Below, piece after piece: positions 11,923 through 22,754 of a stretch of DNA of 64,000 nt. Numbering within the stretch: the first letter of the stretch is position 1; the number at the start of each line of letters is the position of its first letter. The stretch lies in contig NZ_VDND01000012.1 in NCBI RefSeq assembly GCF_007665395.1, positions 62,001 to 126,000 of the forward strand, given 5' to 3'. The notes below the pieces were generated by a model. That model worked only from the letters and a program-made list of their open reading frames with translations, was not told the origin of the DNA and searched no databases. The translations under genes were made by a program, and so were the position numbers. The stretch is from Pseudomonas oryzihabitans (GTDB lineage: Bacteria > Pseudomonadota > Gammaproteobacteria > Pseudomonadales > Pseudomonadaceae).

Positions 11923-12279
11923 CTAACCTTCGATTTCGATTTCACACAGCAGCGGGTGGTTGCACTCCCTCGCATATTGATTGACTTGCATGGCCTTGGT
12001 TTCAGCGACATCGCGAGTAAATGTTCCACAGACCGCCTTGCCCTGGGTATGCACGGTGAGCATCACCTGGGTGGCCGCTTCGCGGTTCATGCTGAAGTAG
12101 CGTTCCAGCACCTCTACGACGAACTCCATGGGGGTGTAGTCATCGTTATACATCAGAACGCGATATCTGGCTGGCCGTTTTAGTGCAGGTTTGGCTTCCT
12201 GCACCGCCAGGCCACCGTTGTCGCCGTCCTGATGTTCGTTTTCGTCCGCCGCCAGTCGGATGGGGTCGATTGCACGCAT
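11923..12279 (-). CDS. clpS: ClpAP adaptor ClpS
   Basis: 118 residues from the ATG at 12277-12279 (MRAIDPIRL). A longer form from a GTG at 12333 adds 18 residues that look non-homologous, so the shorter form is preferred, although its ribosome-binding site is weak. ClpS binds N-terminal Leu, Phe, Trp and Tyr and delivers those substrates to ClpA. The pocket motif NDDYTPMEFVVEVL is intact, followed by MNREAATQVMLTVHTQGKA. The N-terminal tail is acidic and variable, as usual. It ends 48 bases before clpA and is divergent from cspD. Confidence 0.93.
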   Translation of the reverse strand: MRAIDPIRLAADENEHQDGDNGGLAVQEAKPALKRPARYRVLMYNDDYTPMEFVVEVLERYFSMNREAATQVMLTVHTQGKAVCGTFTRDVAETKAMQVNQYARECNHPLLCEIEIEG

Positions 12280-12391
12280 TCTGATCGATTCCGAATTACG
12301 GGATGAATAGCAGGAAAAAAGAGCTTGATCCACGTCTCAGCCACCCATTGCCTTACCTTGACTAAGACGGAAAGGGTGTTACAAACATCCT

Positions 12392-12407
12392 GTACCCGAC
12401 GGGGTAC
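12392..12407. promoter_or_regulatory. Palindrome in the clpS-cspD divergent region
   Basis: GTACCC-GACG-GGGTAC, a perfect 6-bp inverted repeat with a 4-base spacer, lies between the divergent clpS and cspD starts. It could be an operator or part of an mRNA hairpin in either leader. No regulator is known to me for this motif; the call rests only on symmetry and place. Confidence 0.35.
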
Positions 12408-12501
12408 CAGAGGGTTCCGTCGTAGTGGCGCCTGTGTGGATTCACTGGAACTGTAGTCGAATGATACTCCAGGCTTGGAGTCCTTTGCAGAGGGAGCCGG
12501 T

Positions 12502-12777
12502 ATGCTCAGTGGCAAGGTCAAATGGTTTAACAACGCCAAAGGATATGGCTTCATCGTTGCAGATAACAGTGATGAAGACCTATTCGCTCATTACTCGGCC
12601 ATTCAGATGGACGGCTATCGAACCCTGAAAGCGGGTCAGGCGGTCAACTTCAACATCGTTCAGGGCCCCAAGGGTCTGCATGCCGTGGAAATCCGCGCGG
12701 CCGAGGCCGGCGTCGCCACCCCCGCCACCGCCGTGAGCCCGGCGGATACGCGGGAAACGATCAGTTCGGAAGCCTGA
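12502..12777 (+). CDS. cspD: Cold-shock-like protein CspD
   Basis: 91 residues. The cold-shock domain fills residues 1-68: MLSGKVKWFNNAKGYGFI contains RNP1-like KGYGFI, and DLFAHYSAIQ contains RNP2-like LFAHY. The C-terminal tail (Ala/Thr-rich, about 23 residues) is longer than in CspA and typical of CspD, which binds single-stranded DNA and inhibits replication in stationary phase. AGGGAG lies 6 bases before the ATG. It is divergent from clpS, as in P. aeruginosa, where icd follows; here a different gene follows. Confidence 0.93.
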   Translation: MLSGKVKWFNNAKGYGFIVADNSDEDLFAHYSAIQMDGYRTLKAGQAVNFNIVQGPKGLHAVEIRAAEAGVATPATAVSPADTRETISSEA

Positions 12778-12779
12778 TC

Positions 12780-13100
12780 TCACGCCCCTTCGGGGGCGCC
12801 ACCCCCGCCATCCTCCCGCTTTCCTTCACTGTGCCCCAGCGCTCGCTCCGGGAACAGCCTGTCCCTCACCAGATTCTTCAGCGTCCTCGCATCGGGGAAG
12901 CCGCCGTCGCGCTTGCGCTCCCACAGCAGTTCCTCGCCACAGGCGATCTCGAAGACCCCTCCGGTACCCGGTAGCAAGGTCACGCCGCCAAGCTCGGTAC
13001 CGAAGGTGCTGAGCAGCTCCTGGGCCAGCCAGCCCGAACGCAGCAACCACTGACACTGGATGCAGTACTGGATGGTGATGAGGGGTTTGACGGTGGTCAC
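12780..13100 (-). CDS. SelT/SelW/SelH-type (Rdx family) thioredoxin-like protein
   Basis: 106 residues from a GTG preceded by GAGGTG at 6 bases. The protein opens with TVKPLITIQYCIQCQWLLRS, placing a CxxC motif at residues 13-16 as in the Rdx family of selenoprotein-like redox proteins, and continues with TGGVFEIACGEELLWERK and FPDARTLKNLVRDRL. Both cysteines are ordinary TGC/TGT codons, with no TGA for selenocysteine. The family is presumed to act on thiols; the bacterial substrate is unknown. The gene is convergent with cspD (2 bases between stops) and divergent from plpD. Confidence 0.8.
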   Translation of the reverse strand: MTTVKPLITIQYCIQCQWLLRSGWLAQELLSTFGTELGGVTLLPGTGGVFEIACGEELLWERKRDGGFPDARTLKNLVRDRLFPERALGHSEGKREDGGGGAPEGA

Positions 13101-13126
13101 GCTGCACCTCGCACGGCAGGGATCCC

Positions 13127-13132
13127 TATAAT
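13127..13132 (+). promoter_or_regulatory. Likely -10 element ahead of plpD
   Basis: A perfect TATAAT in otherwise GC-rich sequence, 39 bases before the plpD ATG. No good -35 hexamer is visible at 16-18 bases upstream, so this is a plausible rather than proven sigma-70 promoter. Confidence 0.45.
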
Positions 13133-13170
13133 ACGCAGCCCTCGATCCCGTCCGCCATGTGGTCCGACCT

Positions 13171-15366
13171 ATGCGCTCCTTGCTGCTGGTAGCCTGCCTC
13201 CTGCTGTCCGCCCTGGCCTGGGGCGCCGAGCCGCCCAAGGTCGGCCTGGTGCTGTCCGGCGGCGCCGCCCGCGGCCTGGCGCACATCGGGGTACTGAAGG
13301 CCCTGGAGGAGTAAGGCATCCAGGTCGATGCCATCGCCGGCACCAGCATGGGCGCGGTCATCGGCGGGCTGTACGCCGCTGGCTACAGCGCCGAGGAACT
13401 GGAACGCATCGCCCTGGACATGGACTGGGGCCAGGTGCTGTCGGATCAGCCCCCGCGCAAGGACATCCCTTTTCGCCGCAAGCAGGACGACCGCGACTTC
13501 CTGGTCAAGCAGAAGCTCAGCTTCCGCGACGACGGCAGCCTGGGTCTGCCCATCGGGGTGATCCAGGGCCAGAACCTCGGGATGATGCTGGAAAAGCTCT
13601 TCGTGCATACCAGCGACACCCGGGACTTCGACAAGCTCGCCATCCCCTTCCGCGCGGTCGCCACCGACATCACCACCGGCGACAAGGTGGTCTTCGATCA
13701 CGGCCACCTGCCGCGCGCCATCCGCGCTAGCATGTCGATCCCGGCGGTGTTCGCACCGGTGGAGATCGACGGCCGCCTGCTGGTGGATGGTGGCATGGTC
13801 GACAACATCCCCATCGATGTCGCCCGGGACATGGGCGCGCAACGGGTGGTGGTGGACATCGGCACCCCGCTGCTCAAGCGCAAGGACCTGACCACGGTGC
13901 TGGACGTGCTCAACCAGTCCACCACCCTGATGACCCGCAACAACTCCCAGGCGCAGCTGGCGACGCTGGGCAAGCAGGACCTGCTGATCCAGCCGCCGCT
14001 GGCCAGCTACACCAGCGCCGACTTCACCGAGGTGAAGGCGCTGATCGATGCCGGTTACCGCGCGACCATGGCCATGGCGAGCGAACTGGCGGTGCTGCGC
14101 AAGCCGGCGCGGGACGCAAGATCGTCGGCGGTGGCGGCGGCTCGCTCGCCGAGCAGTCGGACCCCGATCATCGACGCCATCCGCATCGAGAACGACTCCA
14201 AGGTCGAGGATGAGGTGATCCGCCACTATATCCGCCAGCGGCTGGGCGAGCCGCTGAACGTCGATCGCCTCCAGGACGACATGAGCACCCTCTATGGCCT
14301 GGACTACTTCGACCAGGTGGAATACCGCATCCGCCGCGACGGCCCCCAGGACAACGTGCTGGTCATCTATGCCCGCGGCAAGCGCAGCGGCACGGACTTC
14401 CTGCGGCTCGGCCTGAATCTGTCGGACGACCTGCGCGGCGACAGCACCTTCAACTTCGGTGCCAGCTATCGCATCAACGGCCTCAACCGGCTGGGCGGCG
14501 AATGGCTGACCCGGGTACAGGTCGGCGATCACCAGGAGCTGTACAGCGAGTTCTACCAGCCGCTGGACGTCGGGTCGCGCTACTTCATCGCGCCCTACCT
14601 CGGCGGCGAGGCGCGCAACATCGAACAGCTGGAGCGCAACGATCCCATCGCCGAATACCGGCGCGAGCGCTATGGCTTCGGCCTGAACGTGGGCCGGCAG
14701 ATCGGCAACAATGCCGAGGTACGCCTGGGCATCGGCCATGACTGGGGCAGCACCAAGGTGCATGTCGGCCCGCGGGACACGCCGGAGGAAACCTTCACCG
14801 AAGGCTTCTACGAGCTGCGCTACTCCTTCGACGATCTGGACGACGTCAACTTCCCGCGCGAGGGCCAGGACCTGGCGCTGTCAATCAAGCAGTTCGATCC
14901 GAGCCTGGGCTCGGACTCGCGCTATCGACAGCTCGACCTGCACCTGAACAAGGCGCTCAGCTATGGCGCCAACACCTTCGTGCTCGGCGGCGGCCTGGGT
15001 CGGACGCTCTCCACCGACAGCGACACCAATGTGGTCACCAGCAGCTTCCTGCTGGGCGGCGCCTGGCAACTCTCGGGTTATCGGCAGGATGCCCTGTCCG
15101 GGCAGAACTACGGCCTGGCGCGGCTGATCTATTACCACCAGCTCACCCAGAGATCGCTGTTCCCCCTGGATACCCCCGTCTACCTGGGTGGCAGCCTGGA
15201 GCAGGGACGGATCTGGAACCGCGACGACGACTACGACAGTGGCAACATAGGCGCGGCCAGCCTGTTCCTGGGCCTGGACACCCCGCTCGGACCGCTGAAG
15301 TTCACCTATGGCCTGAGCGACCAGGGGGAACACGCCTTCTATATCAACCTGGGCAACAGCTTCTGA
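13171..15366 (+). pseudogene. plpD: Patatin-like phospholipase/autotransporter PlpD, interrupted by an in-frame TAA
   Basis: The whole frame is 732 codons, the size of Pseudomonas PlpD (type Vd autotransporter: signal peptide, secreted patatin lipase, POTRA, 16-strand outer-membrane barrel). Residues 1-20 form a signal peptide, and the oxyanion motif SGGAARG lies near 30-36. Codon 48, expected as Gln in ALEEQGIQVDAIAGTSMG, is TAA at 13312-13314; CAA to TAA is a single change. Past the stop the frame is intact to 15366: nucleophile motif GTSMG (Ser at codon 59), DGG with the partner Asp near codon 206, and a barrel ending in INLGNSF with a terminal Phe. The first downstream ATG (13348) is the codon right after the serine. 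It is either a recent nonsense mutation or a sequence error. Confidence 0.88.
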
Positions 15367-15548
15367 CAAGGGCTTCAGGAAGAGGCGCCAGCAGGAGCGG
15401 AGACACCCTGGCGGATCGACTAGGCCAGGCGCGGCGACACCTGGCAGGACAGTGGCGCGGACCGACGCCACGCCAGCCGCCTGGCTCGCTGCCACGGCGG
15501 AACAGCTCCGCCGACAGCACCCGGTCGTCTTCCGCGCCACGCCCGCCG

Positions 15549-17747
15549 TCAGGCGATACGGGCCAGCAGGATCTCGGCGCGCTCGCGCTGGCTGTCGCTA
15601 CCTTCGCTGACGATTTCCTGCAGCAGCGACGTGGCGTGCTGGACATCGCCCTGGTCGAGGCTGGCCTCGGCCTCGGCGAAGCGCCGGGTGATGTCGTCGG
15701 CCATGAAGTGTTCGTCGAGGCTGAGGTCCAGTTCCAGGACGCCCGGCAACTCACCCAGGCCCTCGGGGAAATCGTCTTCCAGAGTGACCTCGAGGGCGTC
15801 GGCCTGCTTCCAGCCGGAATCAGCGTCCAGCTCCTCGGTGAGGGCGATGGCTTCGTCGAGACTGAGGTCGGCCAGGTCCAGGTCGTAATGCTCCTCGGTC
15901 ACCGGCGCAGGCGCCGCTGGGGTCTCGAATTGCAACTCCGCCGACCACTCCCTGGCGGGCGCCTCGAAGGCCGGCAGGTCGAGGTCGAGATCGTCCGCGG
16001 CCAGCTCGTCCATCGGGGTGGCGGACATCCCGGGAAACTGCGCGTGCAGGACGACCAGACTCGCCGCGGCCCCACCGAGCGCCAGGAAACGCTGTTCGTG
16101 CTCGCCGAACGCCTGGGCTTCACCCAGGGTGGCCAGTACCCGCAGCAGTAACAGGCGCAGATCCTGGCGCCGCTCGTCTTCGGCGAGACCACTTTCCAGA
16201 ACTTCGCGCGCCTGGCCGTAGCGACCGTAGGCCAGATAGATTTCCGCGCGACCGGCGTGGTCATCGACCGGCGGCGCACCGGCGGCGACCACGGGCTTGG
16301 CCCGCGTGGCGGCGGGCTGGGTGGCCACCAGTACCGGTTCGGGCAGGGGTTCGGCCGTCTCGCCCGGGATATCCTCGTCCTCGATGACCATGACCTCGTC
16401 ATCCGCCTGCCGCCGGCGCCACCAGAGCACCCCGGCCAGGGCCAGCATCACCGCTGCGCCGCCCAGTAACAGCGAGCGCAGGGAAAGCAGCCCCGCGTCG
16501 CCGTCCCCCGCAGGGGCAGCGGTGGCGGCGGGTGCCGCGGGCTGAGCAGCCGTGTCGGCGACGGGCGCAGGACTAGGCGCCGGGGGCGCCAGGGCCACCG
16601 AACGCGCCTGCTTGAGCTGTTGCTGCAGACCATCACGATCCTGCTCCAGCTGCGCGATGAGGGCTTCCTTCTGCGCCAGCACGGCGTCGTATCTTTCCTG
16701 CAGCTGGGTCAGCTGCCCTTCCAGGTCGCCGACCTGGCGGCCCAGGTCCTGGGTCACCAGCAAGGGCTTGGCATCTTCCGGGGTACTGCTCGCCGGCTGG
16801 GGGGCAACCGCCGCCGCCGGCGCCGCGACCTCGGGCGTCGGGGCCGGCGAGGCTGCCACCGGGGCGGCAGGTGCCGCGGCGATCGGTGCCGGGGCACTCG
16901 TGGTCGGCGGCGCTGGCGGCGGCAGGACGGCGGGTGCAGGCGCAGGCGCGGTTGTCGGCTTGGCGGCGACCGGCGGGGTCGCCGCCGGCTCGCTGACCCC
17001 GGCAGGCAAGCGCAGGCGTTGACCCGCCTTGAGGCGGCCGGGATCCTGGTTGGCGAAGGACGTCGGGTTGAGGGCGAAGAGATCGGCCATCAACTGCTCC
17101 GCCGAGCGATTGGCCAGTGGGCCCAGGCGCTTGGCGATGCTCCAGAGGGTATCCCGCGGGCGGGTCTGGTAGACGCCTTCGCCCGCGGCGAGACCTGGCG
17201 AAGGGGCCAGGTCGGGCTGGCGCGCGGCGGCTGCGGGCTGGCGCTCCACGGCGCGCGCGGCCGGGACGGCCGACGGCGCGGAAACCGGCGCTAGGCGGGC
17301 CGGCGCCGTACTGGCGACGCTGGGCGGCAGGCCAGCGGGACGCGGCGGGTCCACCAGCAGGGTGAATTCCCGCAACTGCTTGCCGCCCGGCTGCTCCAGC
17401 TGGACGATGAAGCCCAGATAGGGCTCGACCAGGGAGCGGCGGGAGGTCACCTCGATATAGCTTCCCGCGGCGGTGCGCAGGTGCGGCGTGAACGTCAGAT
17501 CGCTCAGGAACTGGGTGCGGTCGACCCCGGCCTGGTCGAAGGCGTCGTTCGGCGCCAGGTGGATGCGAAAGTCGGCAGCATCGGCGTCGCCGAGGTTGAC
17601 CAGCTCGATCCGCGCCCGCAGGGGCTCGTTGAGCGAAGACTGAAGCGTGATACCACCCAGGCCGAGTGCCAGCGCCGCTTGGGGAAGACTCGCCAGCGTG
17701 GCAGCCGACAGAATGAAAAGGGCAAGGGGACGGCGTTTCGCGACCAT
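15549..17747 (-). CDS. FimV-like LysM-domain inner-membrane protein
   Basis: 732 residues with the architecture of the polar hub protein FimV. Signal peptide 1-27, then the FimV N-terminal box (LGGITLQSSLNEPLRARIEL), a LysM peptidoglycan-binding domain at about 192-248 (YQTRPRDTLWSIAKRLG to GQRLRLP), Ala/Pro-rich linker, coiled coil at about 335-383, one membrane helix at about 425-445 followed by WWRRRQ, acidic cytoplasmic region, and a C-terminal FimV-type helical domain at about 680-732 (LDEHFMADDITRRFAEAEA). It is shorter than P. aeruginosa FimV (about 920) and matches the second FimV-like protein beside plpD in P. aeruginosa, so it is likely a paralogue. It is convergent with plpD. Confidence 0.85.
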   Translation of the reverse strand: MVAKRRPLALFILSAATLASLPQAALALGLGGITLQSSLNEPLRARIELVNLGDADAADFRIHLAPNDAFDQAGVDRTQFLSDLTFTPHLRTAAGSYIEVTSRRSLVEPYLGFIVQLEQPGGKQLREFTLLVDPPRPAGLPPSVASTAPARLAPVSAPSAVPAARAVERQPAAAARQPDLAPSPGLAAGEGVYQTRPRDTLWSIAKRLGPLANRSAEQLMADLFALNPTSFANQDPGRLKAGQRLRLPAGVSEPAATPPVAAKPTTAPAPAPAVLPPPAPPTTSAPAPIAAAPAAPVAASPAPTPEVAAPAAAVAPQPASSTPEDAKPLLVTQDLGRQVGDLEGQLTQLQERYDAVLAQKEALIAQLEQDRDGLQQQLKQARSVALAPPAPSPAPVADTAAQPAAPAATAAPAGDGDAGLLSLRSLLLGGAAVMLALAGVLWWRRRQADDEVMVIEDEDIPGETAEPLPEPVLVATQPAATRAKPVVAAGAPPVDDHAGRAEIYLAYGRYGQAREVLESGLAEDERRQDLRLLLLRVLATLGEAQAFGEHEQRFLALGGAAASLVVLHAQFPGMSATPMDELAADDLDLDLPAFEAPAREWSAELQFETPAAPAPVTEEHYDLDLADLSLDEAIALTEELDADSGWKQADALEVTLEDDFPEGLGELPGVLELDLSLDEHFMADDITRRFAEAEASLDQGDVQHATSLLQEIVSEGSDSQRERAEILLARIA

Positions 17748-17986
17748 GGATACCGCTGCTTCAGGTATTCGTTGAAACCAGTGTTTTAGCGCGGTAGCTC
17801 ACAAAAATCGCCCCCGCTACGCTGGAACGTAGCATCGATACCGACAGACGGCAAACCGATGGTCGTCGCAGCCCATGGGCGGTGTGGAACGCGGACCGGC
17901 GTCAGGCTAGGTGCCAGACGCCTTGCTGCCCTTCCGCGGCGGCTCCTGGTTCCAGCGGGCATGCCAGGCGAGCCGCCAGACGGTGG

Positions 17987-18421
17987 TCAGCCGCGCTCGA
18001 GGTTCGCCAGGACGCGCTGGTGCACCTGCTGGCAGATGGCGATCTCTTCGTCGTCCAGGCCGCTCAACAGCTCCTTGCGCAGGGCCTCGGCGATGGTCTC
18101 GATCTTTTCGATCAGCGGGCCGGCCTCCTGGGTGAGCATGATGCGCTTGGCGCGGCGGTCTTCGGTGACCGCCAGCCGCTTGACCAGCCCCTGCTTCTCC
18201 AGGCCGTCCAGCAGGCGTGCCAGGGTCGGCCCCTCGATACTGATGCTCTGGGCCAGTTCGCGCTGCGTCGGCTGCACGCCCTTCATCCGCGCCAGGTTCA
18301 GCAACACCTGCCAGCGGGCCTGCGACAGCCCCAGGTGGCTCAGGCGGCGGTCGAGCTCGGCGCGCCAGGCACGGGAGACGTGAAAGATCTGTCGGCCGAA
18401 CAGGTGTGGATCGGTAGTCAT
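17987..18421 (-). CDS. MarR/SlyA-family transcriptional regulator
   Basis: 144 residues with the winged-helix MarR fold: helix-turn-helix TQRELAQSISIEGPTLARLLDGLE at about 52-75, and wing VKRLAVTEDRRAKRIMLTQEAG at about 79-100. Such dimers usually repress drug-efflux or stress genes and respond to small phenolic ligands. It lies between the FimV-like gene and recQ on the same strand, as in P. aeruginosa. No target operator could be recognised in its 73-bp spacer to recQ, so the regulon is unknown. Confidence 0.88.
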   Translation of the reverse strand: MTTDPHLFGRQIFHVSRAWRAELDRRLSHLGLSQARWQVLLNLARMKGVQPTQRELAQSISIEGPTLARLLDGLEKQGLVKRLAVTEDRRAKRIMLTQEAGPLIEKIETIAEALRKELLSGLDDEEIAICQQVHQRVLANLERG

Positions 18422-18494
18422 TCAGGCTAAACCTTATACTTGGATTTTCTCATTATTCTGGTTGTAGGCACGCCGGAGCAACCGCCATGCCTCA

Positions 18495-20633
<2,139 letters not shown>

Positions 20634-20795
20634 GAAGCCTCCTCGAATGGAAGCGCCATTATACGGATGCCGGGCTCGCTGCGGCGGTGCTTTTCCGCCG
20701 GCCGGGCAGCGGTGGCCAGGTTCGACGTGGTTCCGGCGCTCGTCTACAATTCCGGCCGTTCTGCCCTTTCGAATCCTTTCCGAGGTAAGTAGCCG

Positions 20796-21380
20796 ATGTC
20801 CTTCGCCGAACAATTGACCCGTCTGCGCGATTTTCTCGATGCAGACGATCTGCACGAAGAAGCGCTCGACTACGTAGCCGCCCACGGCTACCTGACCGCC
20901 CTGTCCATCTGCCCGGAAGAGGTACCGGAACGCGAGTGGATCGATGCCCTCTTCGCCGAGCCGCCGCAGTATCGCGACGCCGCCCAGCAGGAAGACATCG
21001 AGCGTGCCCTGGTGCAGCTCAAGGCTCATATCCTGCGCATCCTCGGCAGCGATGAAGAGCTGGACCTGCCCTGCGACCTGGAGCTCGGCCCCGACCCGGA
21101 CGATTCCGAGCTGCGCGGCTGGTGCATCGGCTTCATGGAAGGCGTGTTCCTGCGCGAAGCCGTGTGGTTCGAAGACGCCGAAGACGAAGTCAGCGAGCTG
21201 CTGCTACCGATCATGGTCGGTTCCGGCCTGTTCGACGAACAGCCCGAATTCGCCGAGATCGCCCAGGACCGGCGCCTGGTGGATGACATGATGGTGCAGA
21301 TCCCGGAACTGCTGACCCAGCTGTTCCTGCTCTGTCATTCGCCCGAAGAAAAGCCGGCGCTGCTCAAGCCGCGTCACTGA
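20796..21380 (+). CDS. UPF0149 (YecA/YgfB-like) protein
   Basis: 194 residues, all-helical and strongly acidic, with the UPF0149 hallmarks RGWCIGFMEGVFLREAVW near residue 108 and LSICPEEVPEREWI near residue 35. Family members are cytoplasmic. In P. aeruginosa a related protein, YgfB, affects antibiotic-response gene expression, but this particular paralogue is uncharacterised. No C-terminal SEC-C zinc motif is seen, unlike some YecA proteins. It is followed after 3 bases by the DUF454 gene, so the two form an operon ending at a strong terminator. Confidence 0.87.
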   Translation: MSFAEQLTRLRDFLDADDLHEEALDYVAAHGYLTALSICPEEVPEREWIDALFAEPPQYRDAAQQEDIERALVQLKAHILRILGSDEELDLPCDLELGPDPDDSELRGWCIGFMEGVFLREAVWFEDAEDEVSELLLPIMVGSGLFDEQPEFAEIAQDRRLVDDMMVQIPELLTQLFLLCHSPEEKPALLKPRH

Positions 21381-21383
21381 GCG

Positions 21384-21782
21384 ATGGACAGTGCTACCCC
21401 CAGACCTCGCCAGAAGAAGGGCTGGGTCCGCTACCTGCTGCTGGGGCTGGGCTGGCTCAGCGTGGCGCTGGGCATCATTGGCGCCTTCCTGCCGCTGCTG
21501 CCCACCACGCCCTTCCTGCTGCTGGCCGCGGCCTGCTTCATGCGCAGCTCGGAGCGTTTCTACCTGTGGCTCATCAACCACAAATGGCTTGGCCCCTGGG
21601 TCAAGCCCTACCTGGAAGGCGACGGCATCCCGCTTAAGGGCAAGGTCTACGCCATCGTCGCCATGTGGATCAGCGTGGGGTTTTCCTGCTGGCTGGTGCC
21701 CTACGTCTGGGCGCGGGTGGCGGCCTTCGTCAGTTGCGCCGCGGTTACAATCTATCTGCTCAAGCAGAAGACGCGGCGCTAG
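21384..21782 (+). CDS. DUF454 (YbaN-like) inner-membrane protein
   Basis: 132 residues with three to four predicted membrane helices. The family motif around the first helix, LGWLSVALGIIGAFLPLLPT then TPFLLLAAACFMRSSERF, is clear, and so is the later LINHKWLGPWVKPYLEGDGI. Function is unknown in the family. The start lies 3 bases after the UPF0149 stop. A 14-bp stem terminator follows 16 bases after its own stop. Confidence 0.88.
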   Translation: MDSATPRPRQKKGWVRYLLLGLGWLSVALGIIGAFLPLLPTTPFLLLAAACFMRSSERFYLWLINHKWLGPWVKPYLEGDGIPLKGKVYAIVAMWISVGFSCWLVPYVWARVAAFVSCAAVTIYLLKQKTRR

Positions 21783-21798
21783 TCGCCTCCTGACCTGC

Positions 21799-21831
21799 AA
21801 AAAGGGCGATCCAAGAGGATCGCCCTTTTTT
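21799..21831. terminator. Bidirectional rho-independent terminator
   Basis: AAAAAGGGCGATCC / GGATCGCCCTTTTT, a perfect 14-bp stem with an AAGA loop and T run. It ends the UPF0149-DUF454 operon on the plus strand, and with its A tract also the minus-strand small gene ending at 21843. Confidence 0.94.
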
Positions 21832-21842
21832 GTGGCGCCTTG

Positions 21843-22019
21843 TCAGGCGGCGCGGGCCATGGGGGTGGGCGGCGCCTGGTCGGGAAGGGTCGGTTCTCCC
21901 GGCTCGCCGGGCTGGATGGGCGCGGGATCGGGCTGGTCGGGCTCACCCCCGGCGCGGGGCGCGATGAAGACCGCGAGAGCGGCGACGGGATCGTCCTGAT
22001 GGGGCGTTAAGCGGGGCAT
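21843..22019 (-). CDS. Small proline-rich acidic protein, function unknown
   Basis: 58 residues. An ATG at 22017-22019 has a GGAG site 7 bases upstream, and the reading frame ends just before the shared terminator, which favours a real gene. The sequence starts MPRLTPHQDDPVAALAVFIA and then becomes Pro/Glu/Asp-rich (EPDQPDPAPIQPGEPGEP). No signal peptide or membrane helix is seen. It follows the DTW gene by 56 bases on the same strand. No function is proposed. Confidence 0.55.
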   Translation of the reverse strand: MPRLTPHQDDPVAALAVFIAPRAGGEPDQPDPAPIQPGEPGEPTLPDQAPPTPMARAA

Positions 22020-22075
22020 GGCGAGACTCCTCTGCTGACTCCCTCGGTAGAGTCGTGCGCGGCGCGGGTAATTCC

Positions 22076-22687
22076 CTAGTCGGGCGCCATTCCTCCGCCA
22101 TGATTGCGTGCAAAGGTTTCCGCACCCATGGCCGCGATCTGGCCATCGATGAGCGCCTCGAAGGGGGCCAGCAGGGCGTCGAAGCACCTTGGCGCCTCCA
22201 GGACATTCAGCGCGGCCACTACCGCTTCCACGGTGGACAGGGCCTCCGGCGCCGGCGCCTTGCGCACCCGATAGCGGGAAGCCGGCCCGGTCGGCAGGGT
22301 GAGCCTGGGCAAGGCCGCCAGCAGCGGATTGGCGTGCAGCAGCAGCCGCGCCTTGCGCCAGGTACCGTCGGGGATCACCAGCAGCCGCGGCGACTCGGCC
22401 GGGGCGGCCGAGGGGAGCTGATCGACGCTGACCGCTGCCGGCCCGGGGAACAGCAGCCAGGGCTCATGACCCTCGAGCCAGCGCGGCAGCTGCGGAAACT
22501 TGTCGCCGATCTCGAGCTGGGCATTGACCAGCCCCAGGGCGGCCAGCCGCGCGGTATTCAGCGGATGGCGCCGCTCGCTGGGATGCTGCAACAGCAGCAC
22601 CCGGGTACGGCTTTCCAGGCGAGGAATCAGGGCGCACAGGCACAGCGACAGGGGTCGTTGGCAGCGGGCGCAGGCGGGACGGGACAT
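22076..22687 (-). CDS. tapT: DTW-domain tRNA-uridine aminocarboxypropyltransferase (TapT/YfiP family)
   Basis: 203 residues. The N terminus carries a cysteine cluster (CARCQRPLSLCLC at 6-18) typical of the family, then LLLQHPSERRHPLNTARLAA, and the signature segment IPDGTWRKARLLLHANPLL, where DGTW is the DTW-type motif. TapT makes acp3U in the variable loop of tRNAs using SAM. Two related families exist (TuaA and TapT), so the precise position modified is inferred. The upstream MITE-like element lies 67 bases before the start. Confidence 0.85.
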   Translation of the reverse strand: MSRPACARCQRPLSLCLCALIPRLESRTRVLLLQHPSERRHPLNTARLAALGLVNAQLEIGDKFPQLPRWLEGHEPWLLFPGPAAVSVDQLPSAAPAESPRLLVIPDGTWRKARLLLHANPLLAALPRLTLPTGPASRYRVRKAPAPEALSTVEAVVAALNVLEAPRCFDALLAPFEALIDGQIAAMGAETFARNHGGGMAPD

Positions 22688-22754
22688 CGGGCTTTCCGCA
22701 ACGGATGACGGCGGCGATCATACCGGATCGCCGCCAGCGGCCCGCAGACACCTC

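Noticed and set aside
12780..13100. Possible selenoprotein.
   Set aside because: The CxxC residues are normal cysteine codons and there is no in-frame TGA or SECIS-like context.
13312..13314. Stop codon in plpD read as selenocysteine or programmed readthrough.
   Set aside because: The codon is TAA, not TGA, and no readthrough signal is visible; a nonsense change or sequence error is simpler.
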